Shown: positions 49,337 to 62,694, numbered from the stretch's first letter. The stretch is DNA of 64,000 nucleotides from Gordius sp. MW1 (GCA_964036665.1 OZ038529.1:20284060-20348059), one strand, 5' to 3'. A program made the numbers and translations. Notes: generated from the letters alone by a model not told the origin.

Positions 49337-49794
49337 TTTAAGTCTATAGTTGTTAAATTGCTAACTTCAGCAATGCTAACTATGTGCTATGCTCGAGCAC
49401 GAACACTAGCTGTGTTACATGCTAGTTTAGCACAATGAGTGCTAGCTGTGCGGTGCAATAGTTTTAACAGTAGCACGTAAAAAATGCTCGTGAGGTTAGT
49501 CGAAACAGCCAAATCTGTTAAAAAATTTAGCAGGAGCTCAAGCAGTAAATTCGAGCAGATAGTAGATTGAATTGCTATTTGTTAAAATTTAGCAACTTAC
49601 AATATTTGCTCATGGTATATTATAAAGTTAATATATTATAGTTTTATAAGAAATTAAGCATGTTGAGCATAAAATGATGGATTGCACGATAATGATTGTA
49701 TATTTAATTTTTTATCTGACATGTAATTATATACATTTTGAGTTTTTAGGTATAAATATTTTGTACAGGTGGTTAAATAAATATATATGAGGTA

Positions 49795-50319
49795 AATGTC
49801 ATAATCTATGTATATGATGCGATTTAAATTTTTTTTAAATTGTGACTCACTACGAGCTTAAAAAATGTTTTTCACCTTTGAAATCAAGATTTTTGAAAGT
49901 TTAGCGGTCGCCCAGGTGACAAATGTCATAATCTATGTTTATGAAACGATTTAATTTTTTTTTCAAATTGTGACTCACTAGGAGCTTAAAAATGTTTTTC
50001 ACTTTTGAAATCAAGATTTTTAAAAGTTTAGCGGTCGCCCAGGTGACAAATGTCATAATCTATGTTTATGATGCGATTTAACTTTTTTTTTCAAATTGTG
50101 ACTCACTAGGAGCTTAAAAAATGTTTTTCACCTTTGAAATCAAGGTTTTTGAAAGTTTAGCGGTTGCCCAGGTGACAAATGTCATAATCTATGTTTATGA
50201 TGCGATTTAAATTTTTTTTCAAATTGTGACTCACCAAGCGCTTAAAAAATGTTTTTCACCTTTGAAATTAAGATTTTTGAAAGTTTAGCGGTCGCCCAGG
50301 TGACAAATGTCATAATCTA
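49795..50319 (+). repeat. 128-bp tandem array, left arm (4 units)
   Basis: GTGACTCAC occurs at 49842, 49970, 50098 and 50226, spaced exactly 128. The unit contains GAGCTTAAAAAATGTTTTTC, ACCTTTGAAATCAAGATTTT, AGTTTAGCGGTCGCCCAGGT and GACAAATGTCATAATCTATG. The outermost unit reads CTACGAGC and the innermost CACCAAGCGC; both variants recur, mirrored, in the right arm. Confidence 0.95.
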
Positions 50320-50576
50320 ACGGATGGTTTCTATGGCCGGAAATATTCTAAACTGCGAGGCGTAATAGGTTATCACCTACTACAATTCGTGATATGATGT
50401 GCTTGAAATCATGGCGAAATATAAATTTTACAACCTAAATATTTTATAATTTCATCTATTATATGTTTATCATTGATTTTATAAATATATTATTAGACTT
50501 ATTAAAGTTTGTAAATATTATATCCATGACAATTTTTAGTATTATTTTTGCCATCTATAAGTAAAAATTAAAAAAT

Positions 50577-51992
50577 TTTAAATCGCACTTGGGCGACCGC
50601 TAAACTTTTAAAAATCTTAATTTCAAAGGTGAAAAACATTTTTTAAGCTCTTAGTGAGTCACAATTTGAAAAAAAATTTTAAATCGCATCATAAACATAG
50701 ATTATGACATTTGTCACCTGGGCGACCGCTAAACTTTCAAAAATCTTGATTTCAAAGGTGAAAAACATTTTTTAAGCTCCTAGTGAGTCACAATTTGAAA
50801 AAAAATTTAAATCGCATAATAAACATAGATTATGACATTTGTCACCTGGGCGACCGCTAAACTTTTAAAAATCTTAATTTCAAAGGTGAAAAACATTTTT
50901 TAAGCTCTTAGTGAGTCACAATTTGAAAAAAAATTTTAAATCGCATCATAAACATAGATTATGACATTTGTCACCTGGGCGACCGCTAAACTTTCAAAAA
51001 TCTTGATTTCAAAGGTGAAAAACATTTTTTAAGCTCCTAGTGAGTCACAATTTGAAAAAAAATTTAAATCGCATAATAAACATAGATTATGACATTTGTC
51101 ATCTGGGCGACCGCTAAACTTTCAAAAATCTTAATTTCAAAGGTGAAAAACATTTTTTAAGCACTTGGTGAGTCACAATTTGAAAAAAAATTTAAATCTC
51201 ATAATAAACATAGATTATGACATTTGTCACCTGGGCGACCGCTAAACTTTCAAAATCTTGATTTCAAAAGTGAAAAACATTTTTTAAGCTCCTAGTGAGT
51301 CACAATTTGAAAAAAAAATTTAAATCGCATCATAAACATAGATTGAGACATTTGTCACCTGGGCGACCGCTAAACTTTCAAAAATCTTGATTTCAAAGGT
51401 GAAAAACATTTTTTAAGCTCCTAGTGAGTCACAATTTGAAAAAAAATTTAAATCGCATCATAAACATAGATTATGACATTTGTCAGCTGGGCGACCGCTA
51501 AACTTTCAAAAATCTTGATTTCAAAGGTGAAAAACATTTTTAAGCTCCTAGTGAGTCACAATTTGAAAAAAAAATTTAAATCGCATCATAAACATAGATT
51601 GAGACATTTGTCACCTGGGCGACCGCTAAACTTTCAAAAATCTTGATTTCAAAGGTGAAAAACATTTTTTAAGCTCCTAGTGAGTCACAATTTGAAAAAA
51701 AAATTTAAATCGCATCATAAACATAGATTATGACATTTGTCAGCTGGGCGACCGCTAAACTTTCAAAAATCTTGATTTCAAAGGTGAAAAACATTTTTAA
51801 GCTCCTAGTGAGTCACAATTTGAAAAAAAAAATTAAATCGCATCATAAACATAGATTATGACATTTGTCACCTGGGCGACCGCTAAACTTTCAAAAATCT
51901 TGATTTCAAAGGTGAAAAACATTTTTTAAGCTCGTAGTGAGTCACAATTTGAAAAAAAAATTTAAATTGCATCATAAACATAGATTATGACA
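50577..51992 (-). repeat. 128-bp tandem array, right arm (11 units, inverted)
   Basis: GTGAGTCAC occurs at 50654, 50783, 50911, 51040, 51168, 51295, 51424, 51551, 51680, 51808 and 51937 (spacing 127-129). It shows a two-unit higher-order pattern: GATTGAGACA at 51341 and 51597, TGTCAGCTGG at 51481 and 51738, and CTCTTAGTG at 50654 and 50911 alternating with CTCCTAGTG. The unit at 51168 (CACTTGGTG) corresponds to the innermost left unit; four more units lie inside it with no partner on the left. Confidence 0.95.
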
Positions 51993-53119
51993 TTTACCTC
52001 ATATATATTTATTTAACCACCTGTACAAAATATTTATACCTAAAAACTCAAAATGTATATAATTACATGTCAGGTAAAAAATCAAATATACAATCTCACT
52101 TATTATCGTGCAATCCATCATTTTATGCTCAACATGCTAATTTCTTATAAAACTATAATATATTAACTTTATAATATAAGCAAATATTGTAAGTTGCTAA
52201 ATTTTAACAAATAGCATTTCAATCTACTATCTGCTCGAATTTACTGCTCGAGCTCCTGCTAAATTTTTTAACAGATTTGGCTGTTTCGACTAACCTCACC
52301 AGCATTTTTACGTGCTACTGTTAAAACTATTGCACCGAACAGCTAGCACTCATTGTGCTAAACTAGCATGTTACACAGCTAGTGTTCGTGCTCGCGTTTT
52401 TAGTTGAAGCTGCTTAGCAATTTAACAACTATATTTAAATCATTGATTGTAAATCAATATGATTAGAATATATTTGATATTAAAAAAACACTTAGTAGTA
52501 AATATTATATATTTTTGCAACAAATTTAAAATTTAACAATTTCAGTTTATTTGCTTAAGTATGGATGGCCCTTTGGGTATGTAATAATTTAATAATCTAT
52601 TTATCACATATTTATATCCATAGCATTATTAAAGATTACAAAATTTAGGTTCAGAATTAGTTCTGATGGAGTAGTAAATATTACTAAAGCATATTTGAAT
52701 TTAGCAGTTTCTCATCCTGCATGATGCGGTAACTATAAATTTTTGGTCAATTAGTTTGAATAATTATGCAAGTTAAGCTAAGGTAGCTCGATTTAAGCAC
52801 CCTAACGTCATTTGTGCCTGCCCTGCCTAACAATTTCAAAATTACAATTGAGCATTCGATGACGCCGTAATGGATTAAATAATGAGTTTTTGAGAGGTTT
52901 TTATGCTTCAAGTAATAATAAACCTCCTAAATTTTTGAACTTTAATAAGACATTATGTGAATACATTGTTTTGTCACGTGCACCAATTTTCACATTATAA
53001 ACTGGAGTTAGCAGTAGCATTCGAATTTACTATAATTGTGGCAATTATGCAATATAAAATATTACGAACTTACACTGTATTACATAAATAACTATTTAGT
53101 GGCAAAGTTAGTTCGAATT

Positions 53120-53184
53120 GTGTCGTGGTTGCGCATGCGCGCGCAACCGCAGTCTAGTCTCTTATGCGCAGCTACCATACGCGT
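53120..53184. repeat. 65-bp palindrome-containing direct repeat, copy 1
   Basis: It contains GGTTGCGC-ATGCGC-GCGCAACC (53127-53148), a hairpin with 8-bp perfect arms, then CGCAGTCTAGTCTCTTATGC and CCATACGCGT. It is nearly identical to 54365-54430. Confidence 0.9.
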
Positions 53185-54364
53185 TTCATTGTCCTTGAAT
53201 GATCAGCTGGTATCTGACAGTGCGATATTAGATCGCCGAAGGTAAGTGATTCCGGTGCTGTGGGACGCTATTGCGGTTCTGGAAAATTCTGTCGGTACCT
53301 GCTTGATGATCGGAATAGGGCGGGACAAGATGACTCGATGGTACGTAACGTTATGCATGAATGTTGCATGTACAGGGCAGTGTATTCCATATGTGCTGAA
53401 GGGTAATACCGGTGCATAGGGACGGTAGGGCCAAGCCCGAATGAATTCTGCCGGTACTGAGCAATGCGTGTACGACGAGGTTTTGGAGATTAAATTTAGT
53501 ATTGCATGAACGCACGTTTAACCCAGAAGCGAATTAATGAGACCATTTACGACGCTAAGCGTCGGTACACCTTCGGGTGTTGCGCCGGGTGCGTCTACGG
53601 ACGCGTTTAATTATTTCGGAGGCTTAGACCTGTTATGACCTGTTTTTTTGGCTTAATGCCGTATCACCTTTAATTAGGTTTGATGAGGTCGAATTACCTG
53701 GGTGGGCAAATGTTTTTGCCCCTACGCATGATTTAGTTACATTTTTTGGGGTTAGTACCGGAACATCGCATGTAATATGATCAAAGGTAATACCAACGTA
53801 GTCAGGTCCAAGGTTACCGTTATGGAGTTCATAGCTCCCAGGTGATTATGGTAGGCGGAGTTGCATTTTATGCGAGATACGTCTGATGACAGTTTCTTAC
53901 ACTTAATGATGTCGCTGGTGCCTATGTCGGCGCCGATGGCTGATGTGTGGTATAGCGACGTCACCAATAATTTAACGGAAATATCGTACGCTTTTGGTCG
54001 AGAGGCTAGCAGCTTTGATTGAGAAGCGGCCTGAACGACTTAGGGTGGCGAATATGTTTCTGTCTCGCTCTACTGTGGGAAATCAAAAAAGCCTATTGGG
54101 GGAAATCAAAATAGCTACTTTGGGTTGCGTTTACGAAAACAATTCGGTAGAGTATCCCGAACCCAACGACGCTTAGTATACTTGGTCAATCGTTAGCCAT
54201 CGATATGACGTTACCTTACAACCCTTCCCCCCCCCCCGTAATAAGCTCGATGGGGAAGTGCGATTCAATTTTTACGGTCAAGTATGAAGTCAAATCGAGA
54301 ATAGCAATTGAAAGACCGAACCAGAAAACGATACAAGAAACGTTAGGTCATCTTGAAGGGTATG

Positions 54365-54552
54365 GTGTCGTGGTTGCGCATGCGCGCGCAACCGCAGTCC
54401 AGTCTCTAATGCGCAGTTTACCATACGCGTCTCCCCTCCCCCTCAACTCATCTCTCTCCTCGCTTTGTTAGACTCGTATTAATGCCAACACGCGTATTCC
54501 CCCCCCCCTCACCTCACTCTATCCTCACTTTATTATACGCGTACTACTAATG
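54365..54552. repeat. 65-bp direct repeat copy 2 plus CT-rich tandem
   Basis: 54365-54430 repeats 53120-53184 with few differences. It is followed by two imperfect copies of about 60 bp (ACGCGT, CCCTC blocks, CTTTRTTA, ACTAATGC) to 54552. Confidence 0.85.
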
Positions 54553-55726
54553 CAAGTTGCGCGGGCAGTTCAGGTCATGCGTGGATGATCTTACGAGAAA
54601 TGTAATCTTTCTTTGTTCGCATTGAAAAAATTAATATATTGGTTCTCTCGTTTTTATATATAGTATAGTTTCATTTTGTTCGTTTCGCGGATGGATTCGA
54701 TTAGGACTTATCGGGACTTATAGGAATAAATTATGTAGTTCTATGAAGTGAGATTAGTTCTATGAATTGTAGTAATTATATTCAGAGCAAATTAAGGTAA
54801 GATTAAAATGAGTAGAATATTCAGTCATATTTGTAATTTAGTATTCTTGATTAAGTATAAATATTCGTAATCTAATAATCTTTCTTCTTTTGTTTTTTTA
54901 TTTTCTATCAAATTGGAAGGTAGTTATTTGGAATACAAATTTAATTATGATGATTTTGTCATAAATTATAATACGTGCACTTTAATTTAAAGTTTAAAAC
55001 TTTATCTTAATCCTTTAATAATGCTGCTTTTATTGTTGTTTTTACAACGTTTTAATATGTGCAACTAATTATAAATTCTGTTAATAAAAATATTATTATT
55101 AAAAGTCACTCACATTTTGTGGTTTATAACGCTATAAACATGCAATAAGCTATATGGGCTATAATTGATGATGGTAATATCAATGGACTTAAAGGTTTCC
55201 TTATAAATGTTAAGGCCCACTTTGAGGTTTTTGCCAGGGTTATTAAAAATTCTCAATTTGTCCTATTAAATAACTAAGTCAAATATAGTCAAACTTATAA
55301 ATTTCTAAATCTATTTATATTTGATAGACACAGTGAATTTGAATGTTATAATTTGCTAGAAGTATATAATTTAATTTTCTATACTCAAATTATATATACT
55401 TTTTTTAATTTGCACTTTCCATAAAAAATGTTATTCTTATGAATTAATATGAGATTTCGTGTCGTCCTAAATCTTTAAAAGTGTGTATTGCGGGTTTTCA
55501 AAAATATACAAATTTTCCATTTGTATTTTTATAGCTTCTTTAATATTTTTTATAAAACAGGAAAAAAATTTATTCCGTTTAGATATTTTTAAAAAAAGTC
55601 TAGGCAAGTCGAGACTCTCGAGATGAGACCGAGATTTTTTAGACGAGACGAAATCGAGATTTTCATAATTGCTTTCGAGACGAGACGAGATTTTGCTTTT
55701 GAGACCGAGACGAGATCGAAACACTT

Positions 55727-56637
55727 GTAAAAACGCTGTTACTTATGTACCGAAACAAATTTTAAATCAAGGGATGTGACATTCAAATTAACGTTATGCC
55801 GCTACTCTAATGATTTTTTTCGGCAAGATATGCATACATTATAAAGAATTTTGAAAGATTTATTAGCGTGTTAATTATTAATATATAAAATAGCCAATTT
55901 TGAAATAAACTGTGCCCTCAATTCTTACGAATTTTAAGCCACAGCCTTATATATTTCTAAAGGGAAGGAATAATGATAAATAATTTTCATAATTAATTAT
56001 TTCAGTAATATCAGCAAAGTTGCAAATCCACACAGCATGATACATTATAAATTCAAATTTCAAAAAAACATATAAAAACTTTTAAACGAATAATTAATAT
56101 TTATGCATATTTAAATCTTCGAAGATTGTGCAAGAGAGGATTTGATAACATTATTTTTTCCAACAGAACAATTTTTGTTCTTTATATAGTTAATACCACA
56201 AGCCATTTTTATAAGTCCTTTTCGCAATATATAAAAACACGCGAGAAATGCAATGCAAAAATTTGGAGCTTAGGTGGAAATTATAAGTAGCAGCTATGTT
56301 TGATAGTCCAAAATGCTCAGTTAATAACAACACGGGTTGTCTAATATTAAACAAATTCGATCTAACCAAAATTTGTTCCTCATATAGAGGTATTATAAAT
56401 CCCAGCACCTTTTATGTTGATCTGGCGTTCACTATATTGTCAAAATTTAATAAATGATAAGTAATTATTTTAAAATGGAGATATTCAAAGCTTTTGTACA
56501 CTCATTATTTAAATATTAAATATAATTAATTTTATTTTTTAAACATTTCTTAAAGAACCTAAAATTTTAAAATTTCGGTTAATTTTAAGATAATGGATTA
56601 TAATGGACAACAAAATAAATTGTCGTGAAAATAGTTA
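55727..56637. other. Spacer between the two inverted hAT copies
   Basis: AT-rich, no gene recognised. It is host or older repeat sequence that forms the loop of the large inverted structure 55015-57370. Confidence 0.35.
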
Positions 56638-57749
56638 GCAACTTTTAGTGTTTCGATCTCGTCTCGTCTCGGTCTCGAAAACAAAATCTCGTCTCGTCTC
56701 GGGAGCGATTATGAAAATCTCGATCTCGTCTCGGTCTAGAAAAATCTCGGTCTCGTCTCGTCTCGACTTTTAAAGAAAACTATATACGGATTAAGAATTT
56801 CTCCTGTTTTATTAAAAATATTAAATAAATGTTAAAAAATTTAAATGGCAAACTTTTATAATTTTTTAAAAACTTTAATACAGAAACATTTTAAAGATTT
56901 AGCGGGACACGACCTCTCATTGACAATATAAAGATTAATTCACAAAGATAACATTTTTATGGATGATGCAGACTTAAAAAACTATAAATAAATTAAAAGT
57001 ATTGAAAAATTTAATTTTATTGTTCTAGAAATTTAAACACTTCAAATTCACTGTGTTTGTCAACTATAAATATACTTAGAAAATTATAAGTTGGCTTATA
57101 GTTGACTTAGTTGTATAATTGAGCAAATTGACCCTTTATTAAACCTGGCTAAAGCTTCATAGTAGACCTTAACATATTTAAGGCATACATTTAAGTCCAT
57201 TGATATTACCATCATCAATTATATCCCATAGAGTATATTGCATGTTTACTATAGCGTTATGGACTACCAAGTGCGAGTGACTTTTAATGATAATTTTATT
57301 ATTTACATAATTGATAGCTAGTCGCACATATTAAAACGTTGTAAAAACAACAATCGAAAATTAAATATGCTTTAGTAATATTTATTATTCCATCAAAACT
57401 CATTCTGAGCCTAAAATTTTGTAAAATATATTATAAAATTAGTCCATACTTCGGTAAATAATTGCCAATTTTAATTTTTTTGCAAAGATATATAATATTT
57501 ACTACACTTTTATTAATATCAAATACATATTGATTTGCACTTAATACCTTAAATTTAAATCTTGAATATTAAAAAACACAATAATTTACTAAAATCTAAC
57601 GATCAATAAAAAGTCGAGATCTCGCAGAAAAAATCTCGTATCGTCTCGTCTCGACATCAAAATTCTCGTCTCGATCTCCACTCCATTTTTCAAATTCTCG
57701 TCTCGTCTCGTCTCGAAGACCGAGACTTTTCCGCATCACTAGCAACTTT
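56638..57749. mobile_element. TCTCG-ended hAT element, copy B, uninterrupted
   Basis: The element 56646-57741 (1096 bp) begins TAGTGTTTCG and ends CGCATCACTA. It is flanked by GCAACTTT on both sides (8 of 8). Both ends contain long stretches of CTCGTCTCG / TCTCGGTCTCG. It encodes no protein. It is the inverted partner of copy A. Confidence 0.88.
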
Positions 57750-58329
57750 TAATAAAATATCTATGGTTATGTTTTTGTTTTTTCCCTATACGTCACGTTT
57801 CTTGTTGGAAGATATATACCCCAGAATCAAGTTGTAAATTAAAAATAATGTAATTAACTATTATAACCAATATAGGGTTAACATTAAAATTTTTAATCTA
57901 CTTTATTATTTTTTGATTTATATTATTATAAATTGCGTGGATCTACCACCAACGATGACACATGCTTGTTTGTACCCTCCGTTGTGGATCGCGTGGCTCA
58001 CATATACACTCTCACTCATTCTCCTCTTTCCTTTATACTGTTTACTCTATATATTATTTCAGGCATTTGGAATGTTATATAAGTTGCAGTTATTAAAAAG
58101 AGCGAGCATTTTGCTTGTTTAAAATGATATATAAAAAGAAAAAATCCTAATAATATTCTATATAGTGTTAGTATCATTCATTTACCAAATAAATTATTGA
58201 GTCATATTGACGTTTACCTTTTGCATTTATTCCTTATTTAAAAGGCTTAACCGTAGGAAGTTGAAATTAAACATTACAAAAGTTTAACGTTATTTTGTAC
58301 TAAATTGGTAATTTTTATTCGTGTAAAAA
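57750..58329. promoter_or_regulatory. Upstream region of the Lifeguard-type gene
   Basis: The sequence between the hAT copy and the start codon. A pyrimidine-rich block (57995-58050) may belong to the promoter or a 5' UTR intron end (TTATTTCAG at about 58053-58061). No start site can be fixed. Confidence 0.3.
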
Positions 58330-59489
<1,160 letters not shown>

Positions 59490-59888
59490 GATTATGATTT
59501 TTTAACTTTATTTGTAAAAATATAGAAATTAAAGGTTTTGTGCTATTTATATCTCTCTACTTACATCCCACACAAAATTTATTGTTCATTGGTCTAAGAT
59601 ACATGTTATTATTAATATAATTATAAACTTATGTAATGTTTATATTGTTTCTTGATAAATATTTATTTGTTGTATTATTATTTTGTTGTAAGGTTTTTAA
59701 TGATTAATTGGTGCTAAATCATTTTAATGGATATGGGATATAAATATCCTTATTATTGTTATAAACATGCTTATTTAGTTTCTGTATAAAATTCTTAAAA
59801 TTATATTATATAATCTTAACAATAGTAAAAAGTTATAAAGTATTAAAAAATATTATAAAGGTCAGGAGGGTCTTAGTAAAATTTTATA
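59490..59888. other. Downstream of the Lifeguard-type gene
   Basis: AT-rich; presumed 3' UTR at its start. An ATTAAA-type signal lies near 59530. Nothing else recognised. Confidence 0.35.
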
Positions 59889-60151
59889 TAGAGACCTGCA
59901 AATCCATATTTTCAACCCTCTCGAAAGAGTTTTACAATTTTCAACCCGAACCCGCCCGAATCTAAAATTAAAAAGTTGCGGTATACAAAATATTTTAGAC
60001 TAGGTAAAGTGTCAGTTTTAAAAAATTAATAATGCCACAGATTTTTGACTATTATAGTTATTTGAAAGATTTATTCTATTTAAATATTGTTGCATCCATA
60101 ATTTCGGGTGGCAAATTCGCCTTTCCCTCTTCAAAAATTGGCCCAGCAGAT

Positions 60152-61181
60152 TTCTCGTTTAGAGACCTGCACGGCCCGCGGGCCGGGCTGGACGGGCTTC
60201 TGCTTAAAAATAAAACAACCGGTCGGGCCTGTACGGCCGTAATATAACTTAACGGGCTCGGGCCGGGCCTAGATATTCTTAAGGCCGATAAAAGCCCGTT
60301 ACAGAATTAATTAGATTTAGTATAAAAGTAGGTATTTTAATGATGTTCTAATTATATTTATTTTATGTATATAAATTAACAAGGAAAGTTAAATTTTGTT
60401 TTTATCTTTGTTCATTAATTCATACCTCAACCCCCATTATAAATGTTAAAGATATTCATACCAATGCAATGATATCATGGGCGTAGCCAATTTAAACTAC
60501 AGGGGGGTGGGCAGTTTAAGTATGGCAAAAAATGTTTTTTCGATTCAGAATTTTTGGATTTGGGGGGGGGGGGGGGGTGTAGCTGCCCATCCTTGCCTCC
60601 TTATTTATACCCTCTAGCAATATTAAGCGGATTAATTTTATATTATGTAAGATTATTTATTTATATACTTATTAACAAATTTAAAAACAAATTTTAAAAT
60701 TTATTTCTTCAAGTTACTTTGTAAAATATCACAGCTTTTTCATTTTTTTATCAATAACCTATAAATTAAAAATGGTGGAAAAACAAAGAAGCCAAGTAAC
60801 TTTATTAAAAACATTATAACCTATATAAGGGTTTTAAAAATCTATTTGGCTTACATAGTTAAATGTATCCCGAAGTGCTACTTGTAAAATAAATTTTTTC
60901 CCTGTAGGTCGCCTCCTAAAAGATAGAAGATCTCGTCTAATTGGGAATTCTTAATTTATTAATTTTACAATATTTTATTAACATTTTTAACACATACATA
61001 TTGTTTACCATATGAGTAAAAAAATTAAACAAAAAAAATATAAATAAAAAATTTTACGGGCTCGGGCTTTGTATAAAATGAAAGGGCCGGGCTTATAATT
61101 TTGACGGGCCGGGCTTTTAAATTTTTATTACGGGTGAGCCGACTGACCTAAATAGGCCCTTTGCAGGTCTCTACTCTCGTT
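60152..61181. mobile_element. Inner hAT element with GGGCCGGGC ends
   Basis: The element 60160-61173 begins TAGAGACCTGCACGG and ends TTTGCAGGTCTCTA. Flanks TTCTCGTT and CTCTCGTT agree at 7 of 8 bases. GGGCCGGGC/GCCCGGCCC wording lies inside both ends. It carries a CGTAGCC-family insertion starting at 60476. No transposase is encoded. Confidence 0.8.
60476..60600. mobile_element. CGTAGCC-family short element, right end unclear
   Basis: It begins CATGGGCGTAGCC and contains a long G run at about 60562. The right end is probably near 60600 but is not clean. Confidence 0.5.
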
Positions 61182-61580
61182 ACTCGAAAAGCTGGGATTA
61201 CCAGAATTTGCGAAAATTATAACAACTTCACACTTTCAATATATAATTATAAAATTCCATGCGTATAAAACTTGGATAGTATCCATTATAAAAGAATTTT
61301 ATAGGTACATTAAAATATTATCCTGTTGATATATTTTACATTTCTTAAGTCAAAAAAGATATTAAGCATGCATTTCAATATTTATTAAAAAATATTATGT
61401 ATATTACCAAGATTTTTAAAGATAGTCGATAAAAGATATAATGTTATGCGTATTTTGTTCAAGTTGCTGTGAACTTTATAACCTTTAACCGACCCGAATG
61501 CATTTTGAAATTTTCAGCCAGACCCGAAAAGATTATAAAATTTTTAACCCGACCCGTTTCGGGGTACCCGTGGGCCTCTA

Positions 61581-62690
61581 GTTTTATTAGCTCGTGAAAG
61601 TATTCGTAGGAATCTCGAACACAAGATAATCCTTGGCTGTTTTATACCACATTTGGGCAGGCAATATATTTTAAAAAAGTACTTAAATCCGGCACTTTGA
61701 GTTTTATTTTCCACCACAAACACATTATAGGCAAGGTCGATATGGTATGGTCACTTGTAGCGATCGTTTTTTTGCCTCAAATGAGCAAGTTCCACTACAT
61801 GTGCCTGTATAAAGTTCGCCTACGAAGGAAGATTGAAAATGCATGTTGTGTTGGAAACCCTTTTTGCTGCACGTATTCAATATGAAGGTCTATTAGGATT
61901 TTGTCCCGACAATACTGGTTCGACTCCATGCTCCCCACTCTTTAATACTAACTCTTCCTTTTTAGAGCAGGTCAAACTAATGAAAGTGCTGATCAGACCT
62001 TTAACCGCCGATTCAACTATTAATGTGGTCCTTAACCAATTTCCCGTCTTTTTAATGCTGTCTTTATTCTTTTGAAGTGTTCATCGTTGCGTCTAAACTA
62101 TAAATTTCCATATAAATGCATTTTGAAAATTTTGGGCTACTCTCATCTCTTTTTTATTACAGCTTGACAGGCAGAAAAACGAGGTGGAAATATCGGCTAA
62201 CTAATTCGGATTTGTGAATAGGGGTCAAAGTAGCACAGTCTGAAGTAACACAAATGAGCAAAAATTAAAGAAGTATTTAGATAAAGATAGATGTATCAGC
62301 AATTTAAAATCCCATTACAAAAACAATGAGGGAGTGAGACTTATATTTTAAATGTTACTACCTAATTATTTTATACTTTTAAAATTATAATTGAATTTTA
62401 TTGTAGGTAGGTATATCACTGATGTATATGGACAACATAAAACAATGAAAAACTTTTTATATATTATATAGAAAACATTAGGATAATCAAAAAACATAAT
62501 TTCATAGATATAATCTAACTTTTACTGCCTATAATTTTACAATATCAAAAACAAATATCACATTTTTATGAATTCTGGTGAATTTTAATGAAATGTGACG
62601 AAATTCGACGCTATTTCTGTGCTATTTTCACCGATTCCCGGATTTGTGGCTGACTAATCACAATCGACCCAATCTTCGCACTAAGACAGA
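61581..62690. other. Unannotated stretch
   Basis: No gene recognised. Two overlapping open frames (61697-61885 and 61833-62075 plus) are of less AT-rich sequence but match no family I know. Confidence 0.3.
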
Positions 62691-62694
62691 TGAT

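Larger units (their letters stand above)
49337..52441. mobile_element. Foldback element with inverted 128-bp tandem arrays
   Basis: The element is 49345-52433 (3089 bp), beginning TATAGTTGTTAAATTGCTAA and ending in its complement. Flanks TTTAAGTC (49337-49344) and TTTAAATC (52434-52441) agree at 7 of 8 bases. Each arm has about 450 bp of non-repeated terminal sequence, then a tandem array; the arms differ in copy number (4 left, 11 right). A unique spacer of about 255 bp (50320-50576) separates them. No ORF of note occurs. The structure matches foldback transposons in form; the 8-bp duplication suggests hAT- or P-like mobilisation. Confidence 0.88.
52705..55025. mobile_element. Insertion of unknown type inside hAT copy A
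   Basis: Absent from the inverted copy at 56646-57741, where AAGCATATTT runs directly into GATTGTTGTTTTTAC. The central part (about 53110-54560) is GC-richer than the surroundings and is bracketed by a 65-bp direct repeat. No protein motif was recognised; the open frame 53994-54176 plus (MVERLAALIEKRPERLRVAN at its start) is the most protein-like stretch but matches nothing I know. Its boundaries are approximate and no terminal repeats were fixed. Confidence 0.5.
48317..55734. mobile_element. TCTCG-ended hAT element, copy A, with nested insertions
   Basis: The element is 48325-55726. One end is TAGTGATGCGAG, with CTCGGTCTCGTCTCG just inside; the other end is CGAAACACTT preceded by about 120 bp rich in GAGACGAGA. 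Flanks GTAATAAC (48317-48324) and GTAAAAAC (55727-55734) agree at 7 of 8 bases. Comparison with the uninterrupted inverted copy at 56646-57741 shows that the LINE fragment, the foldback element at 49345-52433 and the segment at about 52705-55025 are extra. Without them it would be about 1.1 kb. It encodes no transposase. Confidence 0.8.
59881..61588. mobile_element. Outer hAT-type element with CCCGACCCG ends
   Basis: The element is 59889-61580, beginning TAGAGACCTGC and ending GGGCCTCTA. CCCGAACCCGCCCGAA is on the left and CCCGACCCGTTTCGGGG on the right. Flanks ATTTTATA and GTTTTATT agree at 6 of 8 bases. It contains a second hAT at 60160-61173. Confidence 0.6.

Noticed and set aside
49795-51992. 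A CRISPR-like array
   Set aside because: The 128-bp units are contiguous with no unique spacers and lie in a eukaryotic foldback element.
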